Assembly (NCBI GenBank): GCA_013399695.1
Contig: VXAU01000186.1
Coordinates: forward strand, 711,128 to 775,127
DNA length: 64,000 nucleotides
Direction: 5' to 3'
Source of the DNA: Formicarius rufipectus
Lineage: Eukaryota > Chordata > Aves > Passeriformes > Formicariidae
Program-made: the position numbers and the translations under genes
Notes under the pieces: generated by a model
The model's input: the letters and a program-made list of their open reading frames with translations, nothing else
Told to the model about the DNA's origin: nothing
Database searches by the model: none
Part shown: piece by piece, positions 50,132 to 63,500 of the stretch
Position numbering within the stretch: position 1 is the stretch's first letter
Layout of the letters: every line of letters begins with the position of its first letter

Positions 50132-50767
50132 CTTTACAGGAGACAAAAGTAACACAAACAAGTTATTCTGTCCCACACTTTCTCTCCCTGTGTTCACTAA
50201 CCACCAACTCTACTTCCTGACTCACCGAGTGCTGCCATCGCTTTGCCCTCACTTACTACGATACACAACCTTCTTTTGCTAAATGTTAATTTGCTAAATG
50301 TACAGTGAACCCTGTTTAATTCATTTTATTACCACTACAGTAACCACTAATCAGTGTGATTAGCTCTTATTCACCATTTGTCATTGTAGATCCCAAGTGG
50401 CTTTTGTAAAGGAGGTGACTCTTACCACCTCCCTTTTACAGTAACTTGCCTAAGGCACCTCAGGTCAGCTCTCCATCCAGTGGGCCACCACCTCTGTCTG
50501 CATCAACTTATCAGGTACTGCTAACTAATGTACAACAGACAGACATGGAGAGATACTCACTGACACAGAAGGAGAAATGAAAGCTGTTACTTAAAGAAGA
50601 TAATAAGAAAAAGAAATAAAAAAAAGGCTCCAAACATGTAACAGATGGAGAGACAAAAAGTGGCATGCACTTTATGCAGCAGAGGTAAAGAGACGATGAA
50701 GAAGATGATAAAGATGGGTAGACTGACAGATGGTGAGACAGGCAATTTATAACCAGTGATATATTAC
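50132..50767 (-). other. XYLT1 intron 4
   Basis: This 636-bp intron is short compared with its neighbours. It includes a possible old MIR-like remnant at about 50425-50505 and an A/G-rich stretch at 50580-50720. No gene is present. Confidence 0.9.
50425..50505. repeat. Possible MIR-like SINE remnant
   Basis: The series CCCTTTTACAG, ACTTGCCTAAGGCACC, and later CCACCTCTGTCTG resembles the core and 3' part of MIR-type SINEs in order and spacing. Divergence is high, and MIRs are rare in birds, so this could be coincidence. Confidence 0.3.
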
Positions 50768-50940
50768 CTTGTCAACATGAATGTAATAAAAATGGTCTTT
50801 ATGGTAAATAGCCTTAAACATGCGTTGGAGCTGCCGAGAAGCTCTGCCATGAACAACCAAGACAAATGCGATCCTGACTGGGTTGGCTGGCATGTATTCT
50901 ACGGAGTCCTCATCCCACTGCACATTGTTGGTGGCTTTTC
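50768..50940 (-). CDS. XYLT1: XYLT1 exon 4: start of the GT14 catalytic core
   Basis: This 173-bp exon starts after an AACAG acceptor (AG at 50941-50942) and ends before GTAATA (50767 downward). It opens with two bases that finish a split glycine codon, so it starts in phase 1 and ends in phase 0 on a lysine. The 57 full codons include QWDEDSVEYMPANPVRIAFV, which carries the DED motif (human 314-316), followed by the LVVHGRASRQLQRMF segment. This is the first strand and helix of the Branch-type GT14 fold, which binds the UDP-sugar. In human work as I recall it, the DED motif is dispensable, unlike the later DWD motif. Residues from RIAFV to the final VDK look unchanged from human. It is separated from exon 5 by only 636 bp. 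Confidence 0.97.
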
Positions 50941-53900
50941 CTGTTCAAAAACAAAACACAGGACATCTCTGAGTGTATCCACATGGCAGGGGTGCAGTGA
51001 CCAGTACACATTCCACCTTGGCTCTTTCCTCAAAAGCAATTTCTACGGTAGAGCGAGAACTCACAAGGAGTGCCAGCCTGTGTTCCATCAAGATCATATC
51101 CCTCTCCTCTGTCCTCATAGAGAGCCATCACCCCTTGGGCAGAGCCATGCCAGCCTTCCCCATGCAGCCCTGCCTGTGTGCCTCACCCTGAACAAGGCTG
51201 AGTGAATACGGACAAGTTTATGAGTTGGACCAAGCTCTGTCTGAGAACACACATCTGTATCTTCAAAGGACCCACCTCCAAGTTTCTAAGCACTGTTCAA
51301 AATATTCAAAGACAAAGCCAACATTCCCCCAAAATGAACTCCCCAGTTTAGGGAAAGCTCCTTCTTCAAGTGATCAGCACAGCTCTGCTGAGAAGCTGGA
51401 GAAACTCTGCTGCTTAACAGCTTCTGAGGATTATTGACTGATTGCATTTATTTGTAACAGTAGATGTATCCTGGAACATTTAAATGGCAACCTGCATATC
51501 TTCACTTGTTCACACAGGAGAGTGGCTCTTACAATCTTATTTAAAATTTATGTTCACTTTTGTTTTAATGGAGAAATTTCTGGTCTCCATTTTCTAAAGC
51601 AAATACCACAGTGTAAGGTTCAGACAAGATATACTGATTAACTGGAAATCTGGAGAGATATTTCCAATAATGAATTTAAAATGCTTTGTTTTTCATTTGT
51701 GTAACTGCTCTTCAACTCAAAAACCTGAACACAATGTACGAAAAATCACAATTTTATCCAAAACCCAACATTCATTCTTCAGTTAAACAACACCAAGTGC
51801 TCTGACAGTGTAAAGACCTTTTTCAATAAAAATGATTGGAAAGAACCTGAAATTATGAATATTAGCAGAATATGGAAGGAAAGTATCTCAAAACTACAAA
51901 AAAATTTTTCTCCTGCTCCAATTTTCCTCTTGCATATTTTAACATTCTTTTTTTAAATCAAAGGGATATCATTGTCTCAAATGTTACTTAGTGTATGTCC
52001 TTGCTGCTAAAGGTACAATTTTTCCAAGTTCTAAGATGTGAATTGTTACCCAGTTTAGTGCCTTTTGCTCTGCCTCATTGTCCTCCCGCCATCTCATGGC
52101 TCCTTCTGCAGACACAATAGGCTGGCACTGTGTTGGTTACAGGACAAACTTGAGGCTGCACCTGGGCATTGTTACCAGACAGTGTGAGCACAGCCACAAA
52201 CTTAAATGGTATTTCTCTAAAAACCCCTCCATCACTAGTTCAGTAAGACTTGGATGAATGTTAAAAGATTAGGAAGAAAGCTTAAATTCAATTTATTCTA
52301 TAATTTCCAGTTTGTTTATTGTGGCCATTAGAATTTTGTCCAGTTCCACTGTTTCTCCTGAGCAGCTGATGAGCTTCTCCACGCACGTGCTTAGGATTTC
52401 TGCACATTGACAGGGTCAAAAAGGGACTGTGAGAGAAAGAAAATGTGCTTGCAAGGAGAACTGACAGGGGAATGAAGGGCAATTGCAATTCTTAAAACAA
52501 GCCCTTTTTCTTTTAAATTGCTTTGATTTCAAGCTGATGATGTCACATCAATGGACTCAAATATTTTTAGTGGTTTTCATTACATTTTTGGATACCTCTC
52601 TTCTGAAATCGGTAGCTTTCTGCAATGGTATGTAGAAGGTGAGGGGACTTTAAAATAGCTATATTGCAGATCTTTTATTTTAAACTAACATGCCTTCAAT
52701 ACCCACACTATTATTAATCTAGCAATTACTGAGAACAAAATCCTCCCAAATTTACACCTGAAATGCCACCTCATTTCATTGGGTTTCTCTAATAAATTCC
52801 TGCAGTGACTGATTTTGCTCTCTGCTGTTTTCCTTCTCTAACCTCTTTTACCATGTGCTTCTTTCTTTCTTCTCTTTTAGGTTTAGGTTTTTACACTTTA
52901 ATTTGGGACCTGCATACTATTATGACTTCTTTAATCCTTTTCTTGGCTGCCTGGAACCTCACAAAGGTAAGAATGTTACACTTCTTCCATCTGTCAGGCT
53001 ATCAGCTACTTTGCTCTATCCTGTCACTTCCCTGGTTTTAGCTCGTGGCTGCTTAGAACCCTCTCTTCTGCAGGTTACTCCACTGATAATGAACCAGCCT
53101 GGTTGCAAATCACAGGAAACTGGCAGGAAACATTCGATTGAGTATCTGCTTACTAAAAAATACAGGACTTCAGAGCTGTATGAGCAATGTTAAGACCTGA
53201 ATAGCTCCAGCCACTTCATTTCTATAAAACTTGTGCATACCAAAGTCTAGCACATCTTGTCAGTGCCTGCATATTGACGGCCTGCCTCTCAGATAGGAGT
53301 GCATCCTCTTCTGGGTGTTGGGATAGAATGCACAGAAGATCCAACAGATGATTTCACTTAACATCCTACCATTCAGTAGCAATAAAAATCTAAAAGGATT
53401 TTAAGTAGCACATGCATTTGACAGCTGCTTCACTGCCATCACTACACTGTACTTGCCCCATGTGCTAAAGCTCAATCCAGTATTAATAAAAAGTAAAACA
53501 CAATCTGTGAAGAATGTGACTGTTACAGCTCCATCCCGACAGCACAGCTCTACCCTCAAAATAGCTTTGCACATACGAGTGAGTGGGGAGAGTGGATGGA
53601 GCATCCTCATTATGGCCATCTGGCACAGGTGAAACAGGAGCTCTGCCCTGGACGTAGGACTTGTTGCCTCAAACTCCCTCAAAGTTTCATTAAGCAATGG
53701 AAATGGTGGAGAGCAGGAGTGACTTCTCATGCTGCCTTGTTTCAGAGAAACTGCCAGGTGGAGCCTCAACAGAAGGGGCAGTGCTCGCCCAGCTCACAAC
53801 AAACATTTTCTAACCCTTGCATCAAAGTGTATTTATTGTGCTATCCTACACTGAAAACAAACAAGGCATTTTGCTCTGTGACCACATGTCTGTCACAAAT

Positions 53901-54819
53901 TTACTGAGAAAAGAGAAAGCTGCCCTTTGGCTTCCTGTTCAAAACCTGACAGGATTGGCATGAATGTGGGGTAGCAGGAAAACCCATACCTGGTTTTGTA
54001 GATAACAGGAGAATCTCAGCTCTAGTGCAATTTCAACTTGCACTTTCTAAAGCCCAGAGTAATCAATACTCATAATTAAGAGTTTAATCTTCATGTATTG
54101 CAGTATTACTAAATGCCAGAATAATGAAGATGGTGCAATCATTTTCCTATTTGTTGTGATGCCACATTATATTCAATCACCCTCCAATAACATCTCAGAG
54201 CCAACCTGCTAATCTCTCACTTCTATTGCTAATTAATGAGATCAGACTTCTCCAGCAGAACAAAGCAATCTTTTAATCAATTTTGTGAGCCATATTAACT
54301 TTTTTAAATCAATCCATCAACTTCTGTTCTCAGTTTGGTATTGCCCTGGCTGTGCAACAGAATACCTCTGCACAGACACACCTGCATGCTGCCCACTTCA
54401 TCTGAACCCAACTGCCTGGGTATACTGTGCCTTGATCATGAACTGATGGATAGAGCACATCAGAAGAGTTATTGATGTGTAGTTCAGCCTACTATTTACT
54501 GCTATTACATCCATAAATGCAATCAGAAGCCCTGTCATCATAGCAGGAGTATGAGCCATAATCACTCCAAAGAGGCAGAGCTCTGCAGTCCCTACTTAAA
54601 CTCCCAAGAGCAGCCCCATTCCCTTCAGCAGGACCATTTCTGCAACAGCCAACTGAGTGGTAGTTGCTGAACTCAGATTTCCACTACAAACTCCTTTTCA
54701 ATTGCTCACAACTCATAACAAAACAGCAGGTTGAAAATTTCCAGGCTTGGCTTTTATTTGAAAATGTTTTTCATTTTGATTAGAGCAAAAACAGTTTTGC
54801 CTTGTTCAAATGGTGACAA

Positions 54820-54866
54820 AACTAAAAAAACCAAACAAATAAAAATAAAAAGCAAAACCAAACAAG
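54820..54866. repeat. A-rich low-complexity tract
   Basis: This is an imperfect run of A with scattered CC and T (AAACC and AAATA units). It is typical of a decayed poly(A) tail or a simple A-rich repeat. No source element is recognised beside it. Confidence 0.8.
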
Positions 54867-56740
54867 ACAATGTTTTCATTTAGAAAACACAAATTTTGTA
54901 TCAGACCTAGTAACAGAAGTAGTTTGAGTTATATAAAAACTATAAAAAATGTCACTGAGCAATTTCCCAGTGAGCCATCAGGATGTGATGAGAAGTCTGT
55001 GTCTGAAGACCCGGTATCAGCGACACTGACCTGGCCTGAGCCAGAACTGCTGGAGTGAAGGGCCAGTGATCCATTACAGCAAACACATCACTTTCCATCA
55101 GGCTCGAGAGGGAATGTTCTCCCTTGCCACTGTACCCTCCAGTGAGGACACCGGACACGGGAGAAGTAACTTTTGTAGCACAGCGTGTCTTAATCACACT
55201 TAGATGAAAAAGCAGTTTTTCCTGTGCCAGAACCTAGAAAACTACCTTTAGCAGCATTAATGCCAACTTTGGGGTGCCAGTTTTCACCTCCAGTCTAAAA
55301 AATGATTCATTTTTTTTCATGGTGGCCCTTAGATCTTCAGTGAAAGAAAATATTTTAGGTGAGCACTGATTGTACTTTATAATTATAACCATTATTTATA
55401 TGTTAAATGTGCAGTGAAATTAGCTGAGATGACCTTCTGTATAACTGCCCAAGGGCACGGGGATTTGAGAGGGATGCTTATCACTTACAGAATGAAGTGT
55501 TGCTAGTTATGTCCTGTAGATTTCCTTAAAATTGCTGTTACCCACACTTACTATAAGGGAGTGTTGAGCACTTTGGAAAAAACTTCTGAAATCATACTGC
55601 AATTGAAGAGTGGAGATTCAATTTTTTCTTTTTTTTGCAGTAATGCTTTATCTCAACATCCCCATTCTACTATTCTTCATTCTCAGACTCTACCATGAAT
55701 TATAGAAGCAATTTAAGATCCTCTGTAAGTTCATATGATCAAGTAACCCATAAGCAAAAATCAATGCAAGGTAGGTGGGAAGCAGCGGGACATAATTTAC
55801 AAGCACTCAGTGACCAGTGCATTTAACATTAAAGAGCCAGATTTCAGGAATGTTCTTTCCATGCTGAGAAGAAGCCCTGGCTTGGAACAAAGGAGCTGCC
55901 GACTCAAAGTGGGCACTTTGAGTTTTCTTTAATCATTTCAGAGAGTGACAGTACAAACTTGGCAGTCAGAGGAGAAGAGTCACTGCCTTACAGCTGGACA
56001 ATTCCCCTCATCACTGGACGTGTCTCTACAGTGAATTTGTGAGCTGATAAGCAGCTCTGCATCCCTGGAGAATTTATGTAAAAATGGAAACGCATTGTCA
56101 TTACAGACAGATTTGGTTCTGCTGTCCATGAACAGAAAAATAAAGGGCACGTAAGAAGGAAGGTAGGAAGACAGAGGACACAGGTAGAACTGTTCCATAT
56201 TCACAGCTGGATCATAAGTAGATGGGGTTTTTCCTATCTTTTCCCAAGCGGTAAATAAATAAATTTCTGGTTTGGAATTTAAAAGACATTTCCATCCCAG
56301 CTTTACCAACCTCCTGCTACACCTATTTAACATTTGTGCCTCATGCACCACTTCCAAGGCTCACTCAAGAACCCATTGGGGCAAACATCATCCCTTAAGC
56401 AAATCCAGAAAGACACCCTGCACCAGAAGACTTTAGCGAGTATGACTTTGTCCACATGACTTGCAGGATTCATTGTAAATGAAGAAATACAAAAACCTTG
56501 AGAAGAAAGATAGGAATGTTGGTATCAGAAAACCTGCAGAAGCAGTTGGGATAACACAGCAGTGCTCAAAATCAGCCTCAGGGGCCGTGGATGTGCACAG
56601 GTGTGTGTGCTGGGACAGCACATTTATGGCCACTGCGTTTCAACCAACCCCGGGCAGCCCGTGGCTCGAAGCAGCCTGCCACGTTTCAGACAAAAATTCT
56701 GTTCTGTCTTGCAGTCTCCAGTCATTACTGAAACCATTTT

Positions 56741-57120
56741 AATGATTTGCAAATGACCGACTAATTATCAGATTCCACTATACTGCACTTGCAACACACA
56801 CTAAACTTAATTTACTACGATACTTATCTAGGCAGGCCAATCATCTCAGTAACAAGCTTGCTTTCTGACTATTGTAATTATGAAAATGGTGGCATTCCTG
56901 GGAGACAAATCTCAATTATTTGTAGTTTTAGTGGAGTGTGTTAGTCAAGCATTTTCTCCATATTCCTACTGACTGCCATGAATAAATAACACTCAAAAGC
57001 AACAGTAAATTAATTAATGTTGAATTAGAGTGAATCTCCTAATAATAGTATTTATCATATCAATTAACACCCAATTAGCACATCATGATCAGTGTTACCA
57101 GGGTGAATACAAAATGCCTT
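56741..57120. promoter_or_regulatory. Possible conserved non-coding element or enhancer
   Basis: The palindromic octamer-like site ATTTGCAAAT (56745-56754) is followed by at least seven ATTA/TAAT homeodomain cores within 350 bp, including TAAATTAATTAATG. There is no open frame and no repeat signature. Composition alone cannot prove a regulatory role; AT-rich intron could give the same motifs. Confidence 0.3.
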
Positions 57121-57283
57121 CTAAGTGAGCCTTAGGCTACTTTTACTATATTCAGGGACATTATTGGACTACAGAGATGTAATGTAGAGCACATCCAGGA
57201 ACAGACACAAATATTCCTTACAAAGACCATTCAATCCCCTTGCACCTTAAACCTCAGTTTGACTTTGAAGCGCAGAAACAACC

Positions 57284-57500
57284 GAATCCTGTGCTGCATC
57301 CAAAGGACTGTGTCCAGCAGGTCAAGGATGGTGACTTCCCCCCTTTTTTGGATGCCCCAGCCCTGGCAGTGTTCAAGGTCAGGTTGGATAAAGCCTTGAG
57401 CAACTTGGTCTAGTGAAAAGTGTCCCTGCCCAAGGCAAGGGGTGTTGGGACTAGATGATCTTCAAGGTCCCTTCCAACCCAAACCATTCTGATTCTATAA
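57284..57500 (+). mobile_element. CR1 LINE 3' end fragment
   Basis: The fragment contains ATGCCCCAGCCCTGGCAGTG, AAGGTCAGGTTGGATAAAGC, ACTAGATGATCTTCAAGGTC and CCTTCCAACCCAAACCATTC, and ends ATTCTATAA. These are the typical 3' untranslated segment and terminal short repeat of avian CR1. The left portion (57284-57345, containing GTGTCCAGCAGGTCAAGGATGGTGA-like sequence) resembles the end of the reverse-transcriptase ORF and joins the 3' part with an internal deletion. The copy is severely 5' truncated and cannot code for a working product. Confidence 0.92.
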
Positions 57501-60500
57501 CTGAACATTTAGGAGGTAACTCTCTTGGAAACCACAAAAAAGAGAAAGACCACTATTTACAGGTACCAGTATCATACAGCCTTAAGAAAATGCTGTAAAT
57601 AAAGGAGATTTTCCAGCTTGGCTTCGGAGACAAACCAGCAGTTTGTTCAGAGTGGGATCCCCAGCTCAGAGTCAAAACATGTGGAGACCAACCAGCTAAT
57701 CACAAAAACAACTCCTGAATGCCCCTGGTCTGTGACAATACACTCATGACAAAAGGAAAAGCAGCAAGCCTGTCTTTTCTCGTTAATATATAAGATGTGA
57801 GAGTTTTCTTAATGTGTGGAGCCACCCTCCACTCCCAGTGAGCCCACGCAAGGAGCAGAGATCTATTCAGCTGTTGTGCTCCAAGAGCTGATTCCCACCC
57901 AACTGAGCGACCACTGTCAGGGAGTCCTTGTGCTCTGTAGGAGGGGAGAGGGAAGGAAAGAAGTGAAAGAGTTGAAATGAGGCATGTGCTATCTTACTTA
58001 CCACTAGTTGTTGCTAAGGATGCTCCTATCAACAGCCCCAAACTGATGAGAACAGAAATTTGTCAGGCAAGAGAAGTCATCCCACCACTCCCAAGAAAAC
58101 TGATGACACAAACCCAAACTGAAGCATTTAGAAAACCTCATTCACAGTTTGAATGTGTCTTCTAGACACAGCTCCAGGCATGCCAACAGCACTCTGGCTT
58201 CTACAAAAACATTTGGAGGGTACCCAGTTCCTCTGGGCAGCTTGTTTAGTGGGTGCATGCTACAGGTCACTGGCCACCAGCATATCCTTCCTGGAGAGCC
58301 CCTGCCAGGGCTGCTGCCCATCAAGCTGCCTGCAGTCCCTCCTCCTCTGATCAGTGGCAGTGGTGAGGTTCACACCACTCAAGTACAGCAATATAATTTA
58401 GATGCCTCTAAATTTTGCTGCTGCACCACATCTCCAAATGGTCTGTGGAGACAGAAGAACTCCAGAAGCTGATCAAGCAATAGAGGCAGAACTGGACAGA
58501 ATACCAAAAAGGCTCCTTTCAAGGAGCTGATAGACTTGGGGTTCTCTCAAGCAACAGTGGTGGCCCACAGGTACATCAGCCTCCTCCTGGTTCAGCAAAG
58601 TTGCTGTCTGAGGACGTGGGTGATGGCAGCCCAGAGGTGCCCCCAAGTCCTGCAGCTCACCCTAATGGACTCTGGAGTCAGCTCTTCTCTACACTCCCTT
58701 CCCTGATGGAGAAGCCTCTAGATTTCCTGTGCAAGACAGGCTGAAAACATAGAGAATGTCCTAATTTCAGTTCAGACTTTCTCTTCTGCCACAAATCATC
58801 AGGAAGTTTAAGCCTTCAAGGAACAGAAACTTGAAAGCCAACCAGCTACTACAGAGCAACCAAGGCACACATCAAACAAAAAAGTAACATAACAAATCCT
58901 ACACAAAATAGCAAAAGAAATCTATCAAGGCTCATACTTCAAATTAGCATTTGAAACAGCCTTTGCTGATTGGAGTGTCTGTTTCAGTGTGTTTGGAGAG
59001 TGACACATCATAACCTTTCCACCATCTCTTCCTCTCATGCTCACAGCACGAGTAATCAATAAGGAGTGAAAACATAAGCAACTACATACGCCTCGACTTC
59101 ACATCAGCTCCCAGGAGATATCATGTAATGCTGAGGCTACCAAGAAATGAACAGGTAGATAAAAGCACGTTTGCTACCTGCCTGATCAACGTCTTCCCAT
59201 TTTGTTTTACTGTGCTGTCATCTTTCAAGTCCTATGTAAAGTATCTTTTCCCTCAGATAACCTTAAGAAATTAACAGCTAATCATTATAATCAGTTGGTG
59301 TAAGGCCAGGACCAAGTTAATTTATACCATACCACTAGCTGGTCTGCTAACTCAAAATTAATTCTTCCTTGGAGATTCCATTACATCGGTCTGCTATTTT
59401 TTTAAAAATGCAGAATTGGAAGGATCGAGTCTGCCTTTATCCTCTGCCCAAGATAATTACGAGCACAATATTGGAAACAGACCAAAAAAGTAAAGACTTT
59501 CACATGCATTTTACATAAGAAGTTTGAAAAGGTCTTGTTAGGCACTGAGAATAAAGGCTGCAGCAGCACAAGCAAAACCCAACCCACATACCTGTTCCTT
59601 GCGTCAACGTGTTGCAAAATGGGAAAGTTTAGCCTGATTTGCAGCCGACACTTACACTGCAAGTAAAATTAATAGGTATTTCACAATACAGTCAAAAGAC
59701 AGAGAAAAGATAAATAGCACATGTCTGGGAAGATTCATGCCAAAGCTGTCAGGCTGTGCTTCCTCTGCATCCCTTTGAGTTGAGCTTCCAGGATTTCAAA
59801 GGCTGCAGGGCTGGGACTGAGCGCTTTTAAGACTCTCGCACTGTGGCAGCAAAAGAAGTGTGAAACATGAGACTCATGTATGTGCATGTGCCATGAATAC
59901 ATGCCCTGAGTGTGTACTCACTGGTAGGTTAGCTAAGAAACAGCTGGAATCAAAAGATTTAAAGGACAACAGCACACCTAAAAACTAGCTTCCCACAGAA
60001 ACAAATGCAGTTTCTGCATCCCGAGGATACATTTTTCAGCATGTGTGCTGGCACATAACTATTGTCAACTATCCTTTATGTCAAAGGACACTGCTAAACA
60101 CTGATTTTCCCTAATGACCCAAAGTACTTCTCATTTGTTCATCTGAACAGTAAAACTCTATTTTATCATTGATCAGCTCATGTACTTCAAGAAAGCTTGC
60201 TACTATGTGTACAACTTAAAGGATGAATGTGGACAAGGAATAATTTCACCCAACAGAGAGGAAAAAGAGGACCAAGCTCCTTTGAGTATATTGCTTGTCA
60301 GATAGAGGAATGCAACATAATTATATTGTGACATTTCCAACAGCAAATAGATTCTACTGTAAGCAATTAACATTGGTTCCTTTGGCAGACTTCAAAAATT
60401 TAATTGTATAGTATGCTCAGCTACAATAATATCTGAATAATAAATGACAATGCACTACTTCAGCTAGAGTTTAACATATATGGAGAGGTTAAAACACAGG

Positions 60501-63500
60501 AGAAACAGATGGATGTTAATTCTTTCAAAGTCCACCTTATACCCCTAAATTGCTCAGTAACATGAAAATGTCCAGGATGTAAATATGAATGTTTTGAAAA
60601 AAACCCCATATTCCAGAGATAATAAGTACTCTGGATCTAAGTAAAATGGAGAATTTTGTTCTGTGCACTGCATATTCCAACCTATGTCTCTCTTTCTAGA
60701 GATAAGAAAGGTAGGGCTGGGCTCTCCTTCCTGGCTGGAATGCTTTCCACAAGCTGCTTCTGATCAAGAGGGATTAGTAAAGATGGTTTAAGACGGAAGA
60801 AAAAAAAAATCATCAGGCATTAATCCTTGAAACCTTTCATAGCCAACATATCTTTAATACAATCCCTCTAATCCAATTAGGGTGCCTTGAAAAATCATAT
60901 CTTGAATTCCATGCCTCATTGTGATGGTTCTGTGTGAGTGAAACACCCACTTAGCAGACAGCTGCTGGACTCCTGCTCTGCTCTGCAGCCCCTTCCCCAC
61001 CCTCCCAACTGCCCCCAGCCTGCCCAGACACAGCCCCACTCCAGCCTGGAGAGCTGCACCGGCAGCAAACCTGGGACCCAACACATCCACCAGGCTGAGC
61101 ACTCCAGCAATTTCAAATACAAGCTTGCCATACAAAAAGAGAGACTACTGAAATCACTGACATTCATAAACATACAGAATTAAGTATCTATGAGAAGGTC
61201 GAGACAGAATTTTAACTCCCCATTTTACACCCGAATATCAGCTATTTAGGAACGTCACTAATAAGAGGAAGCAGACTGCACTCGTAGCAGGTGGGTTTGG
61301 ATGCTGGCCTTTTAACACCCATCCCTTTGAACCAACAGGGAAAACAATTCCTAATACAATGCTTTTGTCAGCAAGGAACAAATTACTACTAGTTAACTGA
61401 GCTTCACTTTTTAAATGTTCTCACAAAAATTATTTGGATTGGTTTTCACAAGGGTGTATATTCACAGTTACATTCATGAGCAAAGAACAGAACAAAACGG
61501 CAGAGTCTTGTTGCCAAAATAAAGGACTTTCACTCCATTATTCCATCATGGTATAAAACGATCCCATTAAAATATCACCAGAGGAAAACAAAGGAAAAAT
61601 CAAACTGCTGGCATCAGAAAATGTTCAACAAAAGCAACATAAAGAGATTTTTCTGCATTTCAATAGACACTACAGTTTTGCTGTTAAAAAAATATAATGT
61701 GCAGAAAACGTCATTTTATTGACTAAATAAGTCACTGGCTGCTGTTAAAAGCATCTGGGGAGAATTTGTATGTGAAATACATTCTTGTAATACTACCATA
61801 ATTCATAAATCAGTTACAAATTTCTCTCAGACGTTAACAAGGCTGTGATGCCCTTGGATGTCAAGGAGCTGCTTAAACAGTAATATGTAGAAGAGGTTGC
61901 TCTTCACAAGAGGAGTATCTGTGCGCTGTTTGAAACAACAAAATTAATGCTGACTTTTTACAGACAAAAATAATACAGGTTATTATTTCTAAAATTATCT
62001 CAACTCTGCTCCTCAGAGTCTGTCTTCCCATTCTGCAACTCTCCATTTCATGTCAGCAACCAGAGATACTAAATTTGGCCCCAAGCACTTCCCATTTCCT
62101 GCAGCTGGGACTGATCCTGCCCTTCCAGTGTTGCTGCCTGTGTGCTGGCAGGCTTTTGGCAGGACCTTGGCTTCACAGAGGGAGACTCTGCACTTGCACA
62201 GCTTATCCCACACCACTGAATTCGGGGAGTTTGGCAAAAGTGAGTACATTATATTAGTGTGGACCTCCAGGAACAACTTAATGGGGCAGCCCACTATGAG
62301 ACAGGCTCACATCCAAGTAGTTATGCATTTTAATCAGGTAAAGCCAGTGTGATAAACTGCTTTGAAGGTCTAGATGTAATTCAGTAGCATTAATTTCCAA
62401 TATAATTGTGTTTTGCTCCTGCCACCTCTCACTGATGCACAACTTATTTGATCACCTCTATCACCAGGGGAGGCTTAAAAGAGAAAAACAACAAAACAAC
62501 TTGTGCTCAGCTGTAATTCAGCTCCTCCTCCCCTAAAAAGACAGAGCCCCAAGCAAATTTATTCACAACTTGGCTTTTATGATACAGCGGGGCAAGAAAA
62601 TCACCACCTGGCAGCAAAACTGCTAAGCAGACCTAATTTAGGAGATGAAAAGTGTAGAACACAAGAAACATCTCACAGATTGTAAAATGACATGTTTATT
62701 TACAAAAAGAGAGCAAGAAAATCAGACATGTTGGCAGAGGATTGCAGCAATAATTCCCTGGCTGTTAGCTGGGTAAAGCTGGCCATTACCTGCAGACTCC
62801 CAAGAGATAGTTAGTGCTCCACAGCCCTGAGACGCTGAGCACCTGAGCAAAGCAGACAAGAAAAATGCTCCAACAGGTTTGTAGTTATTTTTTGGCAAAA
62901 ATAGTTCTATACTTCACTATTTGCATGGGCAGGACCAGTAAAGACTCTGATGCCTGCAGCTCATTGCAGAAAGGTACAAAACCACTGGAGAATCAGGATT
63001 GTTGGGAGCTACAGCAAGGTCTCCTGTCCCTACAGCTGCTGCTGCAAACCCTTCTGTGAGGCTGGGGGCTACCAGGAACTCATCCTTCTCACAGCTTAAA
63101 CCTGAAAACCCCAAAGATTAGTTTTAATGGAGGCTAAGGAGAAATACTACTTTTTAAGGCAAGGAGTTAGTTAAGGAGAAGTAGCATCAACATAACTCTA
63201 TTCAGTTCATCTGCTGAATTCATTTCAGTCCATCTCCTGCTCTGCAGCCCATCTGAAATCAATGGAGAATGGGCACTGTAAAATCAGTATCAAAAGAGAA
63301 TGAGCATGTCTGTACCAAATTCTGCTCATGTTCCAGTTCTGAACAATTTTTCATCTATATAAATGCAGATTAACTTTGAGCCTCCTTAACAATTCCCCAT
63401 TCTACCTAAAATAATCAAATACAACTGAGCTGCAATTTCCTTGAAATGTAATTTAATTTCCACTGTCTTTGACACTAAAAGAATGATGAAAAAAAAATCT

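Noticed and set aside
58483..58743. An open stretch without ATG on the plus strand, ending KPLDFLCKTG
   Set aside because: It is about 87 codons between stops in a GC-richer patch, with no splice context and no recognised family.
59592..59656. A 65-bp minus-strand interval with a good acceptor (TTACTTGCAG) and donor (AACAG|GTATGT), encoding CKCRLQIRLNFPILQHVD
   Set aside because: It matches no XYLT1 sequence, and its length would break the phase between exons 3 and 4; a decoy exon is the simplest reading.
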